Positions 1-8,088 of a stretch of DNA of 64,000 nucleotides are shown here, piece by piece. Origin of the DNA: Luteococcus sp052116585 (GTDB lineage: Bacteria > Actinomycetota > Actinomycetes > Propionibacteriales > Propionibacteriaceae). The notes beneath the pieces were generated by a model. That model was given only the letters and a program-made list of their open reading frames with translations, did not search any database and was not told the origin of the DNA. The translations under genes were made by a program, and so were the position numbers. Numbering within the stretch: the stretch's first letter is position 1; each line of letters opens with the position of its first letter. The stretch is from positions 62,001 to 126,000 of the forward strand of contig NZ_JBQKKT010000004.1 in NCBI RefSeq assembly GCF_052116585.1. The letters run 5' to 3'.

Positions 1-874
1 CGAATCTGACCTCGACGGTGACCGTTCGTCCCAGCACGCCCGCCCGTCTCATCCGGGAGGCGACTCGGGCAGACAGCCGCAGGAGTTCCACGCGGACCAG
101 TTCCGGATCGTCGGTGTCCCGGGAGAAGGTCTCCTGGGCACCCACCGACCGTTCCGTCTGCTCGGGAACCACGCGCCGCTCGTCCCGGCCCCACGCGAGG
201 TCGTGCAGCAACTGCCCTTGGTGGGGCCCGAACGCACGCTGCAAGGTGCCCCGTGGCGTGTGTGCCAGATCCGCAACCCGGGTCAGACCCAACTGGTGCA
301 GCCGCCCGGCCGTGGCTGGCCCCACGCCCCACATGGCCTCCACCGGCAGCGGATGAAGGAAGTCGACCACCTCATGGGGGCGCACCAGCACCAGGCCGTC
401 TGGCTTGGCCTGCTTGCTGGCGAGCTTGGCCACGAACTTGCTGGGTCCGATCCCCACCGAACAGGCAACGCGTTGCTCGTCGGCCACCTGGGCGCGCAGT
501 CGCTCGCCGATCAGCACCGGGTCTCCCAGCCGCCGCAGGGCCCCGGTCACGTCGAGGAAGGCCTCGTCGATGCTGGCGGCCTCCACCCGCTCGGTGATGG
601 TGGCGAAGATCTCGAAGACCCCCTTCGAGACCATCTGGTAGGTGTCGAAGTCCGGCGGCACCGCGACGGCCTGGGGGCAGAGCCGACGGGCCTTCGTCGA
701 ACTCATCCCACCCTCGATGCCGTACTTGCGCGCCTCGTAGTTGGCGCTCAGGACCACCCCGCGGTGGGCACCACCAACGTACATGGGACGGGTGCGCAGC
801 TCCGGCCGTCGAGCCATCTCGACGCTGGCATAGAAGGCATCCATGTCCACGTGCAGAATCACGGGCGCGCTCAT
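1..874 (-). CDS. dinB: DNA polymerase IV (DinB), 3' part beyond window
   Basis: Y-family translesion polymerase, N-terminal 291 codons only; the gene runs off the left edge. The N-terminus has the palm motif HVDMDAFYASVE, then the SANYEARKYGI segment, the second catalytic motif SIDEAFLD at about residues 100-107, and a helix-hairpin-helix-like stretch VGIGPSKFVAKLASKQAKP. Both acidic catalytic motifs are intact, so this is an active Pol IV type rather than the catalytically degenerate ImuB that usually partners DnaE2 in actinobacteria. The little-finger C-terminus and any clamp-binding motif lie outside the window. ATG at 874-872 overlaps the dnaE2 stop by four bases (ATGA), so the two are translationally coupled in one SOS-type operon. 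Confidence 0.93.
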   Translation of the reverse strand, partial: MSAPVILHVDMDAFYASVEMARRPELRTRPMYVGGAHRGVVLSANYEARKYGIEGGMSSTKARRLCPQAVAVPPDFDTYQMVSKGVFEIFATITERVEAASIDEAFLDVTGALRRLGDPVLIGERLRAQVADEQRVACSVGIGPSKFVAKLASKQAKPDGLVLVRPHEVVDFLHPLPVEAMWGVGPATAGRLHQLGLTRVADLAHTPRGTLQRAFGPHQGQLLHDLAWGRDERRVVPEQTERSVGAQETFSRDTDDPELVRVELLRLSARVASRMRRAGVLGRTVTVEVRF

Positions 875-3800
875 CGGCCCGAACTCCCCGGCGAGGAGTG
901 CCACAGCTTGCGGGGAGCCTGGGTGGTTGGGGTGCCCGCAGGTTTGACGTCGGCATAGGGTGACTGGGCAAAGCCGCTGGCATGGACCAGCACGCGACGC
1001 CGCCCCATCCCACCGGCCCGGGTCTGGCCGTCGGGGTGTTCCGGCGTGGCACGCCAGTCGGTGAACAGTTCCACGTCGTGCACCTTCTCCCCCACGATCC
1101 CGGCCCCCTCCGGAACCTGTTCGATGATCGCCAACACCGCAGCCAATGCCGCAGGCCGGCCAGAGCCCTGGTCCAGCTCCGAACGCCAGACCTGCCAGAG
1201 TTCGGCCAGGTCCCAGGCGCCCGTGGCGCGCAGGGAGACCCCGCGTGGCCCGGTGCGTCGCAATTCCCCTCGCACCACCAGCAGCCAGGAGGAGAAGACG
1301 GTGTTGGCATAGGGGCCCTGGGCATCTTCGAAGAAGGTGCAGTCCACCGGACCGGTCCCGTCATCCAGGGTCAGGAAGACCACTCGTCGTCCGCTGCGCA
1401 CGGGAGGCGTCTGGGTGGCAACCTTCACCCCGGACACCAGCAGGTCCGACTTCTGGCGGTGCCGCAGCAGATCCGCGGAGGACACCGTGCGCAATTCGTC
1501 GAGCAGTTCACGGTAGGTCTCCACCACGTGTTCGCTGACGTCCAACCCCAGGATCTCCAGCTCGGAACGCAGCCTCTCGTCGCGATCCATCTCCGGGAGC
1601 CCGGTGGCAGCCACATCCGCGGGCGGCGCCCAGCCGAGCGGCTCGCATGGGTCCAGGGCGGGGTCGAGCACCGGCTCACCCTGTGGCTCGCTGAAGTCGA
1701 ACGCGAGCTGGACTGCTGCCAGGTCCCCCACCCGCTCACCCCGGACGGTCGAACCCTTCCCCTGCCCGCGAGCAAGGTCTCGCGGATCGCCCTGGGCTGA
1801 GGATGACAGGACCGCGCTGCGACGCAGGCCCCGCGCCCGGTTTGCCGTACGAGCATCCACCCGGGCCTGTCGCTTGAGGTCCGAGAGGGCCAGCACCAGG
1901 TCACGTCTGGTCAGACACCCCGTGCGCAGCACCGACGACGGGCGGCCCACACCGTACAACTCGTCGAAGGCACCGCACAGCACGAGCTTCTCCACCACCG
2001 GCGCGGGAACCTGTGCACGGGCCCAGAAGTCGCTGAGGCTGGTGAAGGGTTGGCCCCCGACGATCCGCGCGATGTCCACCTCGCTGATTCCGGAGACATC
2101 GGCCAGGCTGAGCCGGATCCCCCAGCCCGAGCCGTCGGGCAGGCCTTCTGCAGAACGGGGAGCCGATCCGAAGGCATCGTCGACCGGAACCTGCTCCACC
2201 CGGTGTTCCCCGGTACTGCGGTTGACGTCCACGCCGAGGACCTCGATCCCGCATCGCCGCGCCTCCTCCAGGATCAGCCGCTTGGGGTACATCCCGGGAT
2301 CATGGGTCAGGACCCCCGCCAGGAAGTGGGCCGGGTGGTGCCACTTGAGCCAGGCCGACTGGTAGGTCGGGAGCGCGAAGGCAGCGGCATGGGCCTTGCA
2401 GAAGCCAAAACTGGCAAAGGACTCCAAGACCTGCCAGACCTTCTCCACCACCGGGGCGGGGTATCCCCGTTCCCTGGCCAGCGGGAAGAACCACTCCTTC
2501 ACGTCGAGCTGGCCTGCCGGATCACCCAGCGCTCGCCGGGCCTCGTCCCCCTGGGCCAGGGTGCACCCCGTCATGATGGAGATGATCTTGATGATCTGCT
2601 CATGGAAGACCACCACCCCACCGGTCTCCGAGAGGACGGGTTCCAGATCTGGGTGCAGGTAGTGGGGCTTGTCCCATCCCTGTCTGGCATTGAGGAAGGG
2701 AACCACCATGTCCGACTTCACGGGGCCGGGGCGAAAGAGGGAGATGTCGATGATGATGTCGTTGAAGGTACTGGGGCCGAACTTGCCCACCAGCTCCCGC
2801 TGCCCCGGCGACTCGATCTGGAAGCAGCCCAGCGTCTGGGCATGTCCGATCATGTCGTAGACCTCCGGATCGTCGAAGGGGGCCAGCTGGTCGATGTCGG
2901 GGGCGGAACCCTCGGTTCGTTCCAGCTCGGTCAGGGCATGGGCCATCGAGGACTGCATCCGGATACCGAGGACGTCCAGTTTCAACAACCCCAGATCCTC
3001 CACGTCGTCCTTGTCGAACTGACTCATCGGGAAGCCACCGAAGCTCGCTTCCAGCGGGGTGCGGTCCCTCAGCGTGGCGTCGCTGAGGATCACCCCGCAC
3101 GGATGCAGCGCGACGTGCCGGGGCAGGCCATCCAGCTGCTCGACGAGTTCGAAGAGCACCTCGAGCCGTCGTTCCGCCAGACCCGCTGCACGCAGCTCCG
3201 GAAGGTCGCGCAAGGCCTTGCGGGCATCCCGGGCCCGGATGTGGGGAAAGGCCTTGGCGATGGCATCGGCCTCGCCCGGTGGAAGACTGAGGGCGGCCGC
3301 CACGTCGCGCACGGCATGCCTCACCCGATAGGTCTCCAGCATGGCGACGCAGGCCACCCGCTCCCCACCGAAGACCTCCATCACCTTCTGGTAGATCTCC
3401 ACCCGCCGAGCAGACTCGACATCGAGGTCGATGTCCGGCAGCGCCTGCCTCAGGGGCGACAGGAATCGCTCCATGACCAGACCATGGGCCATCGGGTCCA
3501 CGCCGGAGATGCCCAGCAGATAGTTGACCAGACTTCCCGCACCGGATCCCCGGGCGGCACAGCGGATCCCCATCCCCCGAATCAGCTCCACCACGTCCGC
3601 GACGGTGAGGAAGTAGGAGGCATAGCCGAGTTGTTCAACCACCCCGAGCTCCTCGTCCAGTCGTTTCCGGATCCCCATCCCGGCATCTCCGTAGCGCGCC
3701 GCGATGCCGGACTCGCACCTGTGCCGCAGCACTGCCATCGCCTCGCCCATGGTGGCCTGCCCCAGCCCCAGCACGTCGAACTCCGGGAGATGGATCTCCC

Positions 3801-4737
3801 CCAGACCGATGTCTGCGCGAGGGGCGAGGCGGCAACGCAGGGCCAGGTTCCGGGTGTCGGCCAGCAGCCGTTCGGCTCCCCCGTGTCCTCGTCCGGACAG
3901 CAGGGAGATCTGTTCCGCAAGCTGAAGCATCTGCTTGCCCGACTTCAGGTGGGCCTCGGCATTGCGACGGTCCACATTGCGCACGTCCAGCGGTACACGC
4001 CGCCGGGCGGCGTCGAGCACGTCGACCACTGCGGCCTGGTGGCGGTGGGCCATCCGGACCTGGTTGGTCAGGACCGCTGTGATGCCCTGGGCGTCGGCGA
4101 GCTCCAGCATGGCACCGGCCTGATGTGCACTGGCCACCCCCTGACCGGCCACCTGGTGATTGGTGACACCCACCGCCAGGTTCTGTCTGCCCACCAGATC
4201 CATCCAGCGACACAACTCGTCCCGGGCCAGGTCCCGCCGGCCCGTGGCCACATGGTGCCCGAACGGTGAATCCGCCCCCAGCGTCACCACCAGTTCCCCG
4301 GCACCGGCATGACTGGCGATCAGCTCCGGGGAGCAGACGGGTTTGCCCCGCTCTCCCGCCAGATGGGTCTGGGAGGTGAGCCGACAGAGCTCTGCCCATC
4401 CCTGTCGCGAGGTGGCGGTCACCACCACGCGCGGAAGCCGGGGATCGCGGATCTCGCCGCCCCGCGCAGCCGTTCGACGAGGAGGCCGGGGACCGTCCGA
4501 CGAGGTCCCACCCGACCCGTGGGGAATGGCCAGGTCCACCCCGACCACCGGGGCGATCCCAGTGCGCAGACATGCCTTCGCGAAGCGGATCGCGCCATAG
4601 AGACCATCGCGGTCCGTCAGGGCCAGCGTGTCCATTCCATGGGCAGCCGCGGTGGCCACCAGCTCGCCCGGATGGCTGGCGCCGTACTGCAGGGAATAGC
4701 CGGAGGCCACCCGCAGGTGCACGAAGGGGTCTCCCAT
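871..4737 (-). CDS. dnaE2: Error-prone DNA polymerase III alpha subunit DnaE2
   Basis: C-family polymerase used in damage-induced mutagenesis. An N-terminal PHP domain (HLRVASGYSLQYGA, LALTDRDGLYG) is followed by the polymerase core with the catalytic PDIDLD motif at about residues 432-438, FQIESPGQREL and VVFHEQIIKI. A C-terminal OB fold carries VVFLTLDDGTGPVDCTFF. At 1288 aa it is longer than most DnaE2 proteins (about 1050-1150 aa). The extra length is a variable linker around residues 930-1040, which contains QLAFDF near residue 1010, a possible beta-clamp-binding motif (inference). The start ATG at 4737 overlaps the stop of the upstream DUF6504 gene by one base (TGATG), and the stop overlaps dinB. 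Family membership is certain; the exact mutasome partners are inferred from the operon. Confidence 0.95.
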   Translation of the reverse strand: MGDPFVHLRVASGYSLQYGASHPGELVATAAAHGMDTLALTDRDGLYGAIRFAKACLRTGIAPVVGVDLAIPHGSGGTSSDGPRPPRRTAARGGEIRDPRLPRVVVTATSRQGWAELCRLTSQTHLAGERGKPVCSPELIASHAGAGELVVTLGADSPFGHHVATGRRDLARDELCRWMDLVGRQNLAVGVTNHQVAGQGVASAHQAGAMLELADAQGITAVLTNQVRMAHRHQAAVVDVLDAARRRVPLDVRNVDRRNAEAHLKSGKQMLQLAEQISLLSGRGHGGAERLLADTRNLALRCRLAPRADIGLGEIHLPEFDVLGLGQATMGEAMAVLRHRCESGIAARYGDAGMGIRKRLDEELGVVEQLGYASYFLTVADVVELIRGMGIRCAARGSGAGSLVNYLLGISGVDPMAHGLVMERFLSPLRQALPDIDLDVESARRVEIYQKVMEVFGGERVACVAMLETYRVRHAVRDVAAALSLPPGEADAIAKAFPHIRARDARKALRDLPELRAAGLAERRLEVLFELVEQLDGLPRHVALHPCGVILSDATLRDRTPLEASFGGFPMSQFDKDDVEDLGLLKLDVLGIRMQSSMAHALTELERTEGSAPDIDQLAPFDDPEVYDMIGHAQTLGCFQIESPGQRELVGKFGPSTFNDIIIDISLFRPGPVKSDMVVPFLNARQGWDKPHYLHPDLEPVLSETGGVVVFHEQIIKIISIMTGCTLAQGDEARRALGDPAGQLDVKEWFFPLARERGYPAPVVEKVWQVLESFASFGFCKAHAAAFALPTYQSAWLKWHHPAHFLAGVLTHDPGMYPKRLILEEARRCGIEVLGVDVNRSTGEHRVEQVPVDDAFGSAPRSAEGLPDGSGWGIRLSLADVSGISEVDIARIVGGQPFTSLSDFWARAQVPAPVVEKLVLCGAFDELYGVGRPSSVLRTGCLTRRDLVLALSDLKRQARVDARTANRARGLRRSAVLSSSAQGDPRDLARGQGKGSTVRGERVGDLAAVQLAFDFSEPQGEPVLDPALDPCEPLGWAPPADVAATGLPEMDRDERLRSELEILGLDVSEHVVETYRELLDELRTVSSADLLRHRQKSDLLVSGVKVATQTPPVRSGRRVVFLTLDDGTGPVDCTFFEDAQGPYANTVFSSWLLVVRGELRRTGPRGVSLRATGAWDLAELWQVWRSELDQGSGRPAALAAVLAIIEQVPEGAGIVGEKVHDVELFTDWRATPEHPDGQTRAGGMGRRRVLVHASGFAQSPYADVKPAGTPTTQAPRKLWHSSPGSSGR

Positions 4738-5147
4738 CAGTCCAGCACCGCCCTCAGCCGCCAGCTGCCATCCCCCCAGCTGTGGTCCAGTTCGTAGATT
4801 CCGCGGCTGGCCTCACGACCATTGGCAGCTTCAACCCGCCACACCTCTCGCTCCCCCAGGAGATCGCCGACGGGCTCTGCCACCCCACCGGACGACGCCG
4901 ACCACGCCCCCGCATCACCCAGCTCCACATCACCCAGCTCCACATCACCCAGCTCCACATCACCCAGCTCCACATCACCTCGGGCCGCCCGAGCTCCCGG
5001 CGACTCCCACCACGGGCTGGACTCGATCCACCGCGAGTGCACGTCCAGCACTCGCCAGACCTTGTTCCGCCACAGGAAGAGACTGGGCCCCTCCACCTCG
5101 TCGACGCGGCCCGTCCGCACCTCGATCGCCTCGTCACACCTGCGCAC
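4737..5147 (-). CDS. DUF6504 family protein heading the dnaE2 operon
   Basis: Small protein (136 aa) of a family often found beside actinobacterial imuB/dinB and dnaE2 genes; no biochemical function is established. It starts with RRCDEAIEVR and has the family-typical LFLWRNKVWRVLDVHSRWIES and a C-terminal tract ending in a tryptophan-rich YELDHSWGDGSWRLRAVLD. GTG at 5147-5145 is chosen because GGAGG lies five bases upstream (5157-5153). The middle is expanded by four copies of a GDVEL pentapeptide encoded by a perfect 15-bp tandem repeat. First gene of the operon, about 80 bp downstream of a LexA box; its stop overlaps the dnaE2 start. A role as structural or regulatory partner of the polymerases is inference from context. 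Confidence 0.8.
   Translation of the reverse strand: MRRCDEAIEVRTGRVDEVEGPSLFLWRNKVWRVLDVHSRWIESSPWWESPGARAARGDVELGDVELGDVELGDVELGDAGAWSASSGGVAEPVGDLLGEREVWRVEAANGREASRGIYELDHSWGDGSWRLRAVLD
4921..4980. repeat. 15-bp tandem repeat x4 inside the DUF6504 gene
   Basis: Four head-to-tail copies of AGCTCCACATCACCC, the last differing only in its final base; a partial copy precedes them. The unit is a multiple of three, so copy-number change adds or removes GDVEL pentapeptides without shifting the frame. Confidence 0.95.
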
Positions 5148-5226
5148 AGCCGCCTCCGTCCACCCGTGAACCAGCGCTTCCGCAGCCCGGTTCCTCCACG
5201 AGAAGGTGCCTCACACGAAACACCAT

Positions 5227-5242
5227 TCGAACCTGTGTTCGA
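5227..5242. promoter_or_regulatory. LexA-binding SOS box
   Basis: TCGAACCTGTGTTCGA is a perfect TCGAAC-N4-GTTCGA palindrome, the form known for mycobacterial and other actinobacterial LexA sites. It lies about 80 bp upstream of the DUF6504-dnaE2-dinB operon and starts about 9 bp downstream of a -10-like TATAGT on the minus strand, so bound LexA would cover the predicted transcription start. It is also about 80 bp upstream of the divergent HTH gene at 5322. Confidence 0.9.
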
Positions 5243-5251
5243 TCACTGTGA

Positions 5252-5282
5252 ACTATAGATCGGGGTTCCGACAAAACGTCAA
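5252..5282 (-). promoter_or_regulatory. Predicted promoter of the DUF6504-dnaE2-dinB operon
   Basis: On the minus strand a TTGACG -35-like element (5282-5277) and a TATAGT -10-like element (5257-5252) are separated by 19 bp, slightly long. The expected start point falls at the edge of the LexA box. The same AT-rich core reads TATAGA on the plus strand and could also serve the divergent HTH gene. Confidence 0.55.
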
Positions 5283-5321
5283 CTGGCCACCATCACGGAC
5301 CGCCGACATCTCATTGCCCCA

Positions 5322-6251
5322 ATGGGCCATGATGGAGACATGCCGACACCGGACCACCGCAGCTCGCTGGATGCCAGGACCGCCTTCACCATCGTGCTCT
5401 CCGACGCGATCGCACAGCGCAACCTGACCCTGGAGCGCATCAGCCAGCATCTGAAGGCCGCGGGCACTCCGGTATCCATCGCCACCCTCAGCTACTGGCA
5501 GACCGGCCGGTCCCTGCCCACCCGGGCCAGATCGATCCGTGTACTGCAGGAGCTGGAGACGATCCTGCGAGTTCCTCGCGGTCACCTCACCGGCGCACTT
5601 CCCACCGATGCCATCAGCCGCTGGGACCCGATCACAGCCCTCCCCCACAACGAACAGGCCGCCAGTCTCCTCAAGGCGCTGGACTTTCCCACCGAGCCAT
5701 CCTTCACCAACCAGCTCATCCATGACAGCGTGGCGTTCTCCGCGAGGGACCACCGTCAGGAGGAGACGACACGTCATCTCCTGCGGGCCGACCGCGCCGG
5801 ACTTCGTCGCCTCCCCCTCCTGCTGGCCCAGGACGTGGACTCACAGGAGACGCCGCTGGTGGAGGGGATGATGGGGTGCGAACTCGGAGAGGTGGTCCAG
5901 CTGGACCAGATCGGCCTCATGCTGGCCGAGGTCCTCTTCCCCCATCCCCTCGAACGTGGTGAACTGGCCATGCTCGAATACCGGGTCAGCTGGAACATCG
6001 AGGACGAGACACGGTTCGGCTCTTCCCGAGCCCTGGCCACCACGATCCCCTTCCTGGTGCTCGACGTCACCTTCACCGACGAGACCCCCAGCCGCGTCTG
6101 GTACGCCAGCTCCCAGGGCCCTGACCAGGGCAATGGCCCCGACGAGTCACCCTCCGGCGAGGAGGTCACCGCGTTGGAGCCGGGTCCCTTTGCCCAGATG
6201 GCCCTGTCCAACGGCAATCCAGGCCTGCACCGGTTGAGATGGGAGTTCTGA
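5322..6251 (+). CDS. HTH regulator-like protein, copy 1 of tandem triplet
   Basis: 309 aa protein with an N-terminal helix-turn-helix-like domain (about residues 20-95). Its hallmark is VSIATLSYWQTGRSLPTRARS followed by LETILRVPRGHL. A roughly 200 aa C-terminal domain ends in an RGELAMLEY motif, a FLVLDVTF strand and a terminal aromatic LRWEF. Two paralogues follow directly and share all of these signatures. Such proteins are usually labelled XRE-type regulators; ligand and targets are unknown. ATG at 5340 (MPTPDH) is an alternative start with GGAG only two bases upstream; neither start has ideal spacing. The stop overlaps the next start (TGATG). It lies divergent to the SOS operon, with the LexA box between them. 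Confidence 0.75.
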   Translation: MGHDGDMPTPDHRSSLDARTAFTIVLSDAIAQRNLTLERISQHLKAAGTPVSIATLSYWQTGRSLPTRARSIRVLQELETILRVPRGHLTGALPTDAISRWDPITALPHNEQAASLLKALDFPTEPSFTNQLIHDSVAFSARDHRQEETTRHLLRADRAGLRRLPLLLAQDVDSQETPLVEGMMGCELGEVVQLDQIGLMLAEVLFPHPLERGELAMLEYRVSWNIEDETRFGSSRALATTIPFLVLDVTFTDETPSRVWYASSQGPDQGNGPDESPSGEEVTALEPGPFAQMALSNGNPGLHRLRWEF

Positions 6252-7123
6252 TGCAACCGACCCCGGAATGGGAGGCGAGCTTCGCCACGACGCTGGCCCG
6301 TGCCGTCTCCCGTCGTGGCCTGACGCTCGACCGACTCAGCGTCCGGCTGCGCTCCATGGGGACCCCGGTCTCCATCGCCACCCTGAGCTACTGGCAGACG
6401 GGCCGCTCCGCCCCCACCCGGACTCGATCCCTGCGAGCCATCGAGAACCTGGAGACCATCCTCGAAGTGCCGCGGGGACACCTCGTCGGGGCTCTGCCCA
6501 GTGACGCCTCCGCCACCTGGGACCCCACCGCCGCAGTGCACGCCCGGCCCACCCTGATGGGCACCCTGAGGTCCATGGGCCTCGACCTCGAGCGGCATTC
6601 CGAAGCGCAGATGGTCAAGGACAGCACCGTGGTGCACGCGGATCGACTCACCCGGCGTCAACGGGTCCACCAGCTCACCTGCTCCCAGGAGGACGGTTGG
6701 CAGCGAGTCCCCATGGTCTTCGGCGCCAGCGACGACACCATGGTCCCCACCATCGAGGCCGGCCGAGGGTGCACCATCGGCCAAGTGGTGGAGCTCCCGG
6801 ATGAACGCGAACTCGTGGTGGAGCTGATCCTCGACCGCCCCCTCTCCCGAGGGGAACTGGCCATGTTCGACTACACGCTGCACTGGGCCAGCAGCGAGGA
6901 GTGGCAGAGCTTCGAGCGCTCGATCGCAGCGCGCCTGCCCTACCTGGTGCTCGAGGTGGCCTTCGAGGGAACTCCGCCCCGCCATGCGAGCTATGTCCAC
7001 GCTCCTCGCCACGACAGTTCCCCCGACCACCAGGACTGGCTCGCGCTGAGCACTGGCCGCCACATCCAGCACGCCATGCACCAGGCCGCCAAGGGAATCC
7101 ACGGACTCACCTGGAACTGGTGA
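6251..7123 (+). CDS. HTH regulator-like protein, copy 2 of tandem triplet
   Basis: 290 aa paralogue of the preceding gene. The N-terminal domain repeats VSIATLSYWQTGRSAPTRTRS and LETILEVPRGHLVGAL almost unchanged. The C-terminal domain keeps PLSRGELAMFDYTLHW, YLVLEVAFEG and a terminal GLTWNW. ATG at 6251 is preferred over 6239 because GGGAG lies five bases upstream and the start overlaps the preceding stop by one base. Near-identity in the HTH recognition region with more divergence in the C-terminal domain suggests a shared or similar operator with different effector sensing (inference). No enzymatic motif is visible. Confidence 0.75.
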   Translation: MQPTPEWEASFATTLARAVSRRGLTLDRLSVRLRSMGTPVSIATLSYWQTGRSAPTRTRSLRAIENLETILEVPRGHLVGALPSDASATWDPTAAVHARPTLMGTLRSMGLDLERHSEAQMVKDSTVVHADRLTRRQRVHQLTCSQEDGWQRVPMVFGASDDTMVPTIEAGRGCTIGQVVELPDERELVVELILDRPLSRGELAMFDYTLHWASSEEWQSFERSIAARLPYLVLEVAFEGTPPRHASYVHAPRHDSSPDHQDWLALSTGRHIQHAMHQAAKGIHGLTWNW

Positions 7124-7156
7124 GACCGTGATGGAACGAACCAGCGCTGTGCGACG

Positions 7157-8059
7157 ATGACCTCGATGAGTGAGAGACCCCCGGCAAGCGGCCCCCTTTC
7201 AGCCGATCCTGCCTCCGCTCCCAATGTCTTCGCGCAACGGCTCACTGCCGCGATTGCCCGCCGCGGTCTCTCCCTGCACCGCATCCAGACCCGCCTGACG
7301 GCTGCGGACCTGAAGGTCTCCACGGCCACCCTCAGCTACTGGGCCAGCGGACGTTCCCGCCCGACGCGGGGCCGATCGCTCGACGTCGTCCGTGCTCTCG
7401 AGCAGATCCTCGACGTGGAAGCCGGCCACCTGGTGCGCGCCATGACCACGGAGGTCTCCTGGGAACAGCTCAGCGACCTCCTGCCCCAGGCGAACCTGCC
7501 AGCCCACCTGGAGCGGCTGACCCTGCAACAGTCGATGAACTGGCACCGCCTGCACATGCACGACACCCTGCACGTCCAGGAGGAGACCGGGACGAACCGC
7601 TGCCACAATCGGCAGGTCTCCCGTGCGGAAGTGGACGGACTGGACAGCTGGGTTGTCCTGGTCCAGCACCCAGCCCATGAAACTCCCAGCCTCACGCCCC
7701 TGGTGGGGCTGACCATCCGCAGCTGCCACCCCCTGCCCGAACAACAGCTCAGCGTGATCGAACTGGCGCTGCCGCGCCCCCTGCGTCGGGGCGAGACGAT
7801 CTACACCGAGCACCAGACCGAACTGGGCAGCAGCATGGTCGGAGAATTGGGGCGCGCCCTCTCCCGTGCCTGCGACCTGTTGGTGCTGGAGGCACGCTTC
7901 CACGGGGAACGACCCACCAACTTCACGCGCAGTCACCTCGACCCCCGAACCGACAGATGGCAGCGCATCGAGCGGTCCCTGATGAGCACGGAGCAAGGTG
8001 TGCAGTGCGTCGTCCCGAATGCCGCGCCCGGCACGCACCTGCTCTCTTGGTACTGGTGA
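7157..8059 (+). CDS. HTH regulator-like protein, copy 3 of tandem triplet
   Basis: 300 aa and the most divergent member of the triplet. The HTH region reads VSTATLSYWASGRSRPTRGRS then LEQILDVEAGHLVRAM. The C-terminal domain keeps PLRRGETIYTEHQ, LLVLEARFHGERP and a terminal HLLSWYW. It follows copy 2 after 33 bp. ATG at 7157 or 7166 could be the start; no clear ribosome-binding site is seen for either. The recognition helix differs at several positions from copies 1 and 2, so its target may differ. Its stop codon lies in a 14-bp tandem duplication. Confidence 0.72.
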   Translation: MTSMSERPPASGPLSADPASAPNVFAQRLTAAIARRGLSLHRIQTRLTAADLKVSTATLSYWASGRSRPTRGRSLDVVRALEQILDVEAGHLVRAMTTEVSWEQLSDLLPQANLPAHLERLTLQQSMNWHRLHMHDTLHVQEETGTNRCHNRQVSRAEVDGLDSWVVLVQHPAHETPSLTPLVGLTIRSCHPLPEQQLSVIELALPRPLRRGETIYTEHQTELGSSMVGELGRALSRACDLLVLEARFHGERPTNFTRSHLDPRTDRWQRIERSLMSTEQGVQCVVPNAAPGTHLLSWYW

Positions 8060-8073
8060 CTTGGTACTGGTGA
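8046..8073. repeat. 14-bp tandem duplication across the stop codon of HTH copy 3
   Basis: CTTGGTACTGGTGA occurs twice head to tail (8046-8059 and 8060-8073). The first copy supplies the terminal Trp-Tyr-Trp codons and TGA stop; the second is non-coding and sits just before the promoter of the next gene. Confidence 0.9.
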
Positions 8074-8075
8074 CC

Positions 8076-8081
8076 TAGTCT
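8076..8081 (+). promoter_or_regulatory. -10 element TAGTCT, leaderless start predicted
   Basis: TAGTCT is followed by seven bases (TTTCCCC) and then ATG at 8089, with no Shine-Dalgarno sequence. Transcription would begin at or next to the start codon. Confidence 0.6.
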
Positions 8082-8088
8082 TTTCCCC

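Noticed and set aside
2050..4269. 739-codon plus-strand open frame
   Set aside because: Antisense shadow of dnaE2; composition is histidine/glycine-rich with no domain.
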